NCBI GenBank assembly: GCA_947440875.1 | Contig: CANETG010000066.1 | Location: 1-11,404 of the forward strand | DNA length: 11,404 nucleotides | Source of the DNA: Bacteriovoracaceae bacterium | GTDB lineage: Bacteria; Bdellovibrionota; Bacteriovoracia; Bacteriovoracales; Bacteriovoracaceae | Direction of reading: 5' to 3' | Shown here: positions 6,601 to 11,404 of the stretch, piece by piece | Layout: the number at the start of each line of letters is the position of its first letter | Position numbering within the stretch: position 1 is the first letter of the stretch | Program-made: the position numbers and the translations under genes | Notes under the pieces: model-generated | The model's input: only the letters and a program-made list of their open reading frames with translations | Databases searched by the model: none | Told to the model about the DNA's origin: nothing

Positions 6601-8418
6601 ATGAACTTAGGAACTCTCACAATCGGAAGACTTCTCCTCGAGAAGGTCAGTAAATATCCTGATAGGAATGCTATTGGATGGATAGAGAACAGTGAGGTGA
6701 AAAACCTTTCTTTTTCAGATTACAAAAATCAGATCGAATACCTAGTCAACGGATTGCGAAAGGTTGGTGTGGCGATCGGAGACAAGGTCGCTATCCTGGC
6801 ACAGACTTCCAAAGATTGGCACCTCTTTGATATGGCAACAATGTGCTCCCGTTGCACGCTGATTCCCGTTTATCCAACCTATCTTGCCCATGAGGTTGAG
6901 TTTATTTTTAATCACTCTGATGCCGTCGCACTTATCGTTGAGAACGATAAGCAAATGGAGAAGGTGATTCCTGTCCTCTCGAACTTAAAGAATTTGAAAT
7001 ACATTATTTCTATCTCCGAGCTGTCTGAAGAGACCTTGAAGAAGTTTCGGAACTCATACCCCTATCATTCGATGAAAGAACTTTTACGTTCAGGGAAGGA
7101 AGAAACAAAGGCTCAACCTGATTTTTTTGAAAACAATATCAAAGATCAGCAGGCAGATGAAATGGCGTCTATCATCTACACATCGGGGACCACAGGCGAA
7201 CCAAAGGGTGCCGTGATCACTCAGGATGGACTCGTCTCGATGCTTAAGAATGTTGAGATGAGTCTCAAAGGAGCGTTTACTCCTACTGATAAGACTCTTG
7301 TTTTTCTCCCTCTCGCGCATGTGCTGGGAAGAACCGACTCTCTTTTGCCGCTAGTCTTCGGATGGCAAGCTGTCTATGCCGAATCAATTGAAAAGCTAAT
7401 TGATAATCTTGCAGTGATCAAACCGACTGTGATGATTGCGGTCCCTCGAATCTTTGAAAAAATTTACTCAAAGATTATGGAAAAGAAAGTATCCGGAACA
7501 GTAGTTGAGAAACAAGTCGTCAAGTGGGCAATTGGAGCAGCCGAGAAATATTATCAAAAAATAGATTTTGATCTTTCCCCGAGTGCAGCTGAACTTTTAG
7601 AATATAGACTCGCGAAGAAACTCGTTTTTTCAAAAATATATGATCGCTTCGGCGGAAAGATTCGATACTTTGTTTCAGGCGGCGCTCCCCTGTCACCAGA
7701 AATAATTAAGTTTCTTCGCTATGCTAATCTGACAATCCTCGAAGGTTACGGTCTCACCGAAACTATTGCGCCAGTTTGTCTTAACCCATTAGCGAGACAA
7801 GTTCCTGGAACCGTTGGGAGACCAATGGGCGATGTGGAAATTTCTTTTGCCTCAGACGGAGAAATTCTCATCAAGAGTCGAGCGATGATGAAAGAGTATT
7901 ATAAAAATTCTGATGCTACCAAAGAGACCCTCAAAGACGGCTGGCTTTATACCGGTGACATTGGTGAGTTCACCTCAGAAGGATTTCTTAAGATCACCGA
8001 TCGTAAAAAAGATCTTATTAAAACGAGCGGTGGAAAATACGTCGTCCCACAAAAAATTGAAAACATGGCCAAGATGAAGCCGCACATTTCTCAGTTTGTC
8101 GTTGTTGGGGAAAAAAGAAACTTCGTGACGGCTCTCGTCGGGATCGAAAAAGAATCTTTTCTTCATCTTCTGGACACTCTCAACCTACCTTCTGATTGTT
8201 CGGTCAGTGACTTAGCAAAAAATGGAAAAATCAAAGAAGTGATTCAGGCCGAAATCGATGAACTGAATCAAAATCTCGCTCAATTTGAGACGATTAAGAA
8301 GTTCACGATTGTGACAGAAGAGTTTACGACCGATAATTTTCTAACTCCCTCACTCAAAATCAAGCGTAAGGTTGTCTCTGAGCGCTATAAAACTGAAATT
8401 GAGAAAATGTATTCCTAG
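6601..8418 (+). CDS. Long-chain fatty-acid-CoA ligase (AMP-forming acyl-CoA synthetase)
   Basis: This is a 605-residue member of the ANL adenylate-forming superfamily, closest in pattern to the long-chain acyl-CoA synthetase group that includes FadD15. It activates fatty acids as acyl-AMP and then acyl-CoA, for beta-oxidation or lipid synthesis. Motifs are intact: the phosphate-binding loop YTSGTTGEPKG (193-203), LPLAHVLGR soon after, YGLTET (383-388), WLYTGD (448-453) with the ribose-binding Asp453, the hinge and linker DRKKDLIKTSGGKYV (467-481), and LTPSLKIKRK (581-590) with the likely catalytic Lys586. Start ATG 6601 has AAGGA at 6592-6596. It is transcribed alone. The 150 bases to rpoZ contain rpoZ's own promoter, and no good terminator is visible after the TAG at 8416-8418. 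The substrate chain length cannot be read from the sequence. Confidence 0.94.
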   Translation: MNLGTLTIGRLLLEKVSKYPDRNAIGWIENSEVKNLSFSDYKNQIEYLVNGLRKVGVAIGDKVAILAQTSKDWHLFDMATMCSRCTLIPVYPTYLAHEVEFIFNHSDAVALIVENDKQMEKVIPVLSNLKNLKYIISISELSEETLKKFRNSYPYHSMKELLRSGKEETKAQPDFFENNIKDQQADEMASIIYTSGTTGEPKGAVITQDGLVSMLKNVEMSLKGAFTPTDKTLVFLPLAHVLGRTDSLLPLVFGWQAVYAESIEKLIDNLAVIKPTVMIAVPRIFEKIYSKIMEKKVSGTVVEKQVVKWAIGAAEKYYQKIDFDLSPSAAELLEYRLAKKLVFSKIYDRFGGKIRYFVSGGAPLSPEIIKFLRYANLTILEGYGLTETIAPVCLNPLARQVPGTVGRPMGDVEISFASDGEILIKSRAMMKEYYKNSDATKETLKDGWLYTGDIGEFTSEGFLKITDRKKDLIKTSGGKYVVPQKIENMAKMKPHISQFVVVGEKRNFVTALVGIEKESFLHLLDTLNLPSDCSVSDLAKNGKIKEVIQAEIDELNQNLAQFETIKKFTIVTEEFTTDNFLTPSLKIKRKVVSERYKTEIEKMYS

Positions 8419-8511
8419 GCCAATTCGCCTAATGTGATCGCTCAAAACCGACCTCCTTAATGCGAAATTGTTTTTTCTTTGCTGCGGCGCAAGAATATAT
8501 CCATTCTGCCT

Positions 8512-8540
8512 TTGACAAAAATCCCCAAGTCTTCTAAAAA
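8512..8540 (+). promoter_or_regulatory. Sigma-70-type promoter of rpoZ
   Basis: A perfect -35 TTGACA (8512-8517) is followed after 17 bases by TAAAAA (8535-8540, four of six matches to TATAAT). Transcription would start near 8547, giving a leader of about 23 bases before the rpoZ ATG at 8570. This also rules out the in-frame ATG at 8540 as the start for this transcript. Confidence 0.65.
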
Positions 8541-8560
8541 TGGAGATTCAAATTATCTAT

Positions 8561-8565
8561 GAGGT
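8561..8565 (+). promoter_or_regulatory. rpoZ: Ribosome binding site fixing the rpoZ start
   Basis: GAGGT lies 4 bases before ATG 8570. The in-frame ATG at 8540 has no such site and lies upstream of the predicted transcription start, so 8570 is the right start. Confidence 0.65.
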
Positions 8566-8569
8566 AACT

Positions 8570-8782
8570 ATGGCTCGAGTCACGGTCGAAGATTGTCTAG
8601 AACACGTTGAGAATCGTTATGAATTGGTTCACCTGACTGCTAAGCGTGTGAAGCAACTACGCGAAGGTGATGATGCTCAAGTTCGTTCTAAGAACAAAGA
8701 AGTCGTCACTGCACTTCGTGAAATCGCTGCTGGAAAAGTAAAACATACTTTGAAAAGCGAATACGACTCAGACGAGTTCTAA
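8570..8782 (+). CDS. rpoZ: RNA polymerase omega subunit
   Basis: Omega is the small subunit that helps fold and hold beta' in RNA polymerase and, in many bacteria, forms part of a ppGpp site. The start MARVTVEDCLEHVENRYELVHLTAKRVKQL matches the family N-terminus (E. coli: [20 protein letters not shown]). ALREIAAGKV at about residues 49-58 matches the conserved helix that follows. The protein is 70 residues against 91 in E. coli and lacks the long variable C-terminal tail. An in-frame ATG 10 codons upstream would add MEIQIIYEVT, which is foreign to the family and is rejected. The gene has its own promoter and ends in a strong hairpin terminator, so it is monocistronic here. It is not beside gmk or spoT, its common neighbours in many Proteobacteria. 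Confidence 0.95.
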   Translation: MARVTVEDCLEHVENRYELVHLTAKRVKQLREGDDAQVRSKNKEVVTALREIAAGKVKHTLKSEYDSDEF

Positions 8783-8805
8783 GAAAAAAGACATTTCTAA
8801 AAAAT

Positions 8806-8831
8806 AGCCACCGAAAGGTGGCTTTTTTTTT
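8806..8831. terminator. Bidirectional intrinsic terminator between rpoZ and the convergent operon
   Basis: AGCCACC (8806-8812) pairs perfectly with GGTGGCT (8817-8823) around a GAAA tetraloop and is followed by a run of nine T. On the left the stem is preceded by AAAAAAT, which reads as ATTTTTT on the minus strand. It therefore serves rpoZ on the + strand and the gene ending at 8846 on the - strand. Confidence 0.9.
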
Positions 8832-8845
8832 CTATAAGATGAACA

Positions 8846-9436
8846 CTATTCGACGTAGATTTGGCCGCCACCATGAAGGGTGCACACAGTCGGGAGCTGG
8901 GCCTTTTTACAATATAGGTCTCTGGCATACTTATTTGTGTTAACTATTTTTCCATCATCAAATTCCATAAACTTTTCAAGGTCAGGAGAAATCTGAAATC
9001 CTTTTACTAGCTTCCACTCGAGTTTCTGAAGTCTCTTGAAAAGCTTATCCAGAGAACTGTAGTGTTTTGAATCAGGTTTAATACGGAAATCATCGACCAT
9101 AATCACGGCCTCATGCTGGATGATCCCGGAAACCTGATTGAAACTAGAGCCTTTACCTTTCAAGAAATCGTCTACTGCGGTAAATTTTTTTGCGTACTCA
9201 TCTAATTCTTTCAAGACATTTGAATACTCAGTATCTAACTTCGTAAGCTCGAGAAGACCAAGAGAATAATTTTTACCATCGAGATCAAAAAAATTAGAAG
9301 TCTTTTCGTACGAAGCTTTATCGGGATTGAGATTAAACTTCTGCATCGCCGATCCGTCGGGAGTAGTACGGAACTTCGTAATCGAAGATGCGTAGGTATT
9401 TAGAGAATACATTAGAATGATTATTAATATTTTCAT
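8846..9436 (-). CDS. Exported protein of unknown function, 196 aa, coupled to the metalloprotease
   Basis: I do not recognise the family. The N-terminus MKILIIILMYSLNTYASS is a signal peptide, with cleavage probably after TYA, so the mature protein is about 179 residues. The middle contains likely helices (ELTKLDTEYSNVLKELDEYAKKF at about 63-86, then LDKLFKRLQKLEWKLVKGF). The C-terminal part has two cysteines (YCKKAQLPTVC) that could form one disulfide, and a glycine-rich ending (LHGGGQIYVE). The ATG overlaps the TGA of the upstream protease gene (ATGA, 9433-9436), and AAGGAG lies 9 bases before it (9446-9451 on the + strand). The gene is thus co-transcribed and coupled with the protease. A role as inhibitor, chaperone, substrate or co-factor of the protease is possible but is inference from position only. 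Transcription ends at the hairpin at 8806-8831. Confidence 0.8.
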   Translation of the reverse strand: MKILIIILMYSLNTYASSITKFRTTPDGSAMQKFNLNPDKASYEKTSNFFDLDGKNYSLGLLELTKLDTEYSNVLKELDEYAKKFTAVDDFLKGKGSSFNQVSGIIQHEAVIMVDDFRIKPDSKHYSSLDKLFKRLQKLEWKLVKGFQISPDLEKFMEFDDGKIVNTNKYARDLYCKKAQLPTVCTLHGGGQIYVE

Positions 9437-11404
9437 TCTTCGCGACTCCTTCCAAGAAACTGAGTGTCATCACTACAATCCGCAGGCTTCTCTGAGCATG
9501 CAGAGCTATCTTGGGCCATGTATGAAAATTCTGCACATTTTTTATACATAGATGAGGGTCCTTGACGGCAGTTACCTGTGAGAATTTTATCAAATTGGTT
9601 GGGAGTTAAAAGTGATGGTAATACAGGAGTAGAGACCATGTTAAAGCCGTTACTATGAAAAGAAGTCGTTGATCCAACGGTAGCAGCGGTTTTGGCTGAT
9701 GAAGGCTGGGTATGAAGTGGGCACTCAAATATTTGAGGCGAGCTTCTCATTCTCGTTACAGCTTCTGCAAGTGCCGCCGGACAATTCACGTCGCCAGCTG
9801 GGCAAGTACAAGTAATATTTTTTCTCGCGATCCTAAAACGTCCGTTTTCAGACATGAGAGACCGGGTTTGGAAATTAAGGACACCACCATTGTATTCAAT
9901 ATTCGTAAAAGCCTTATCCGGGTTAGGAACGTCATCCACCGTGGGTAAGTAAACTGGTGTCGCACAATGAGATGAAAGCGAGCCGAAAACATCGAATAAA
10001 GTCGATGACATCAGTAATTTTCGATTTGCGACACTCCTTGGATCGGAACCTAGCATCGCATTTCTGCAGCTCTCATTAACGCAATCACAGGATAGCTGTT
10101 GAACTACTGCACGATTGTAAGCTTCGTTGAGAGACTTCATGAAAGAGGGTCCGTTCGGGACCACTCGACAACTCCACTCAACGGAGCGAGAACGAGTCAT
10201 TCCGGGGATTATATCCGTTCTTGACTCTTGGTACTCATCACAGAGACCAAGGTGGTGAAGAATTTCATGAGTTACTGTGGGACAGTTTATGTTCGAGGTA
10301 AAATTAGAAGCATCAATTACATTGGAAACCATGTTACCCACTTGGGCGCGAACCTCATCAGGCAACACATTGATGGTACCAGGAAGTGGTCTTTCAGAGC
10401 GTGGTAGTTGTGACTCAATTTCTGCAGGGGAAAGTGCACGGATGTTTAGTCTCGTTCCGCCAGGTCCTCGCATATACGGGCTCGCCTCATTAAGGCAGCC
10501 CTGAACTTTTGCTAACATCTGCTGAGAATTAAGTGCTCCGCCTCGGTTCACAAAATCAAGATTTAATGTCGCCTCATAAGTATCAGTTGCTGTTTTTTTG
10601 AGGAGATAATTTCCTGATGTGTACCATGCTGGATCTCCACTGGGTGCTTTTCGGAAAAGTTTATGATCGCCAACGTTGGTAAGGACACCGCAGTCATCCT
10701 TTTCATCCATCTTATTCAGAATATCGTCAAGATCACGAAACTCACTCACACTTGGAGGAAGACACTCAATCGATTGAAGAAGTCGCGCCTGAGAGATTGG
10801 CTCGCCTCTGACGGCAGTAAACATCTGGCTTAGGTTGGTTAAAAAAGCATTGTTTCTGGTATGACGATCTTGGCAATAAAGAGCATGCTGTCCCGTGGTA
10901 CTACCCATGTTGGGACAAAAACTTGCGTACTGTTTGATGTCTTCGAATTTACTAAAATTATCAATCATGTAGTCAAGAAGACGAGTCCGAGCGCGATCAG
11001 GATTTTCTTCTGGTCTTGGAAGAATAATTTCGACGTTAGGACGATTATTCATAGGTCCAACATTTGGAGTAGGATCGGGTGTGACGATTCTGGTAACTTG
11101 TCTCGGTGGAACAGGTGCTACCGGTAGAAGATCCTCAACTGAAGCGAGATCGTTTTGATATCTTCGATAGAAAGAACTTCTTCTGATTTTTCTACCAGCC
11201 TCGAGGAGAATATCCTGAGCAGACTTTGTACAAGTCAGATCCGGTGAACCACTGCATCTCGCGGCCTGAAAATTTGCTACGGCTTGAGGTATCGTGCTCA
11301 TGAAAGAGCGTAAACATTCATCAACGTTGGACGAAGATTTTCTTCCGCTAAAAAAACTTTCAAGGGCAGTTATTGCATTCGAGCTCGCGCGAAAAATGTC
11401 TGGG
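9433..11404 (-). CDS. Large cysteine-rich predicted secreted zinc metalloprotease (N-terminus outside window)
   Basis: The zinc site is THEILHHLGLCDEY (10231-10272 on the + strand). It has the HExxHxxGxxD layout of metzincin- or M6-like peptidases, with His-His-Asp as the likely metal ligands and Glu as the base. RKLLMSST, with its Met codon at 10009-10011, lies 86 residues on and resembles the Met-turn of metzincins, at a longer distance than usual. About 22 cysteines are spread over the chain, including two CxC..C clusters (SCDCVNESC and TCTCPAGDVNC), which suggests disulfides and an exported protein. A proline-rich linker (about 11124 down to 10999) precedes the protease part. The visible frame runs without a stop from the right edge. 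An ATG at 11299-11301 has no ribosome site and is followed upstream by 34 more open codons (...SSSNVDECLRSF), so the true start and any signal peptide lie beyond the window. It is coupled to the 196-residue exported protein. The peptidase family is not settled. Confidence 0.8.
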   Translation of the reverse strand, partial: PDIFRASSNAITALESFFSGRKSSSNVDECLRSFMSTIPQAVANFQAARCSGSPDLTCTKSAQDILLEAGRKIRRSSFYRRYQNDLASVEDLLPVAPVPPRQVTRIVTPDPTPNVGPMNNRPNVEIILPRPEENPDRARTRLLDYMIDNFSKFEDIKQYASFCPNMGSTTGQHALYCQDRHTRNNAFLTNLSQMFTAVRGEPISQARLLQSIECLPPSVSEFRDLDDILNKMDEKDDCGVLTNVGDHKLFRKAPSGDPAWYTSGNYLLKKTATDTYEATLNLDFVNRGGALNSQQMLAKVQGCLNEASPYMRGPGGTRLNIRALSPAEIESQLPRSERPLPGTINVLPDEVRAQVGNMVSNVIDASNFTSNINCPTVTHEILHHLGLCDEYQESRTDIIPGMTRSRSVEWSCRVVPNGPSFMKSLNEAYNRAVVQQLSCDCVNESCRNAMLGSDPRSVANRKLLMSSTLFDVFGSLSSHCATPVYLPTVDDVPNPDKAFTNIEYNGGVLNFQTRSLMSENGRFRIARKNITCTCPAGDVNCPAALAEAVTRMRSSPQIFECPLHTQPSSAKTAATVGSTTSFHSNGFNMVSTPVLPSLLTPNQFDKILTGNCRQGPSSMYKKCAEFSYMAQDSSACSEKPADCSDDTQFLGRSREE

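Noticed and set aside
8416..8431. Small hairpin TAGGC...GCCTA after the acyl-CoA synthetase stop
   Set aside because: The stem is only five base pairs and no T-run follows, so it is not a credible terminator.
8540..8569. Longer omega subunit starting at ATG 8540
   Set aside because: The extra ten residues do not belong to the family, there is no ribosome site, and the ATG lies upstream of the predicted transcription start.
1..11404. CRISPR arrays, tRNA or rRNA genes
   Set aside because: No regularly spaced direct repeats and no tRNA-like cloverleaf or rRNA stretches were noticed on reading either strand by eye; no covariance search was run.

Overview
The window looks like a chromosomal piece of a Gram-negative, probably motile bacterium. 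A Bdellovibrionota-type lineage (Bdellovibrio/Bacteriovorax relatives) is my best guess. This rests on inference: the moderate G+C, a 70-residue omega subunit, a lipoprotein-type solute-binding protein, several short exported proteins of unknown family and a large exported cysteine-rich metalloprotease. No rRNA or other taxonomic marker gene is present.

Layout from left to right. Positions 1-184 hold the 3' end of a probable transposase gene, followed by an inverted repeat. Positions 332-1078 encode an exported or membrane-anchored protein of unknown function. Its stop codon overlaps the start of what looks like a decayed small exported-protein gene (1075-1331, two frameshifts and a stop). 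Positions 1424-5748 form a tight two-gene operon: alaS (alanyl-tRNA synthetase), then a family 5 (peptide/dipeptide type) solute-binding lipoprotein that starts at a GTG overlapping the alaS stop. Next come a near-consensus sigma-28 (FliA) promoter and a 127-residue exported protein with a FlgT-C-like ending (5847-6230). A short gene of unknown function on the opposite strand (6227-6511) overlaps it tail to tail by 4 bases. Positions 6601-8418 encode a long-chain acyl-CoA synthetase. rpoZ (8570-8782) has its own sigma-70-type promoter and ends at a strong hairpin that can terminate transcription from both sides.

The right-hand 2.6 kb is read from the minus strand. It holds a large secreted cysteine-rich predicted metalloprotease (HExxH...GxxDE zinc motif), whose 5' end lies beyond the window, and a 196-residue exported protein whose start overlaps its stop (ATGA). 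Together they form a coupled exported protease/partner pair that I do not recognise as a described system, and this is the most novel-looking content here. The FliA-type promoter in front of a FlgT-C-like gene is the second point of interest. The core genes (alaS, acyl-CoA synthetase, rpoZ) are ordinary housekeeping functions.
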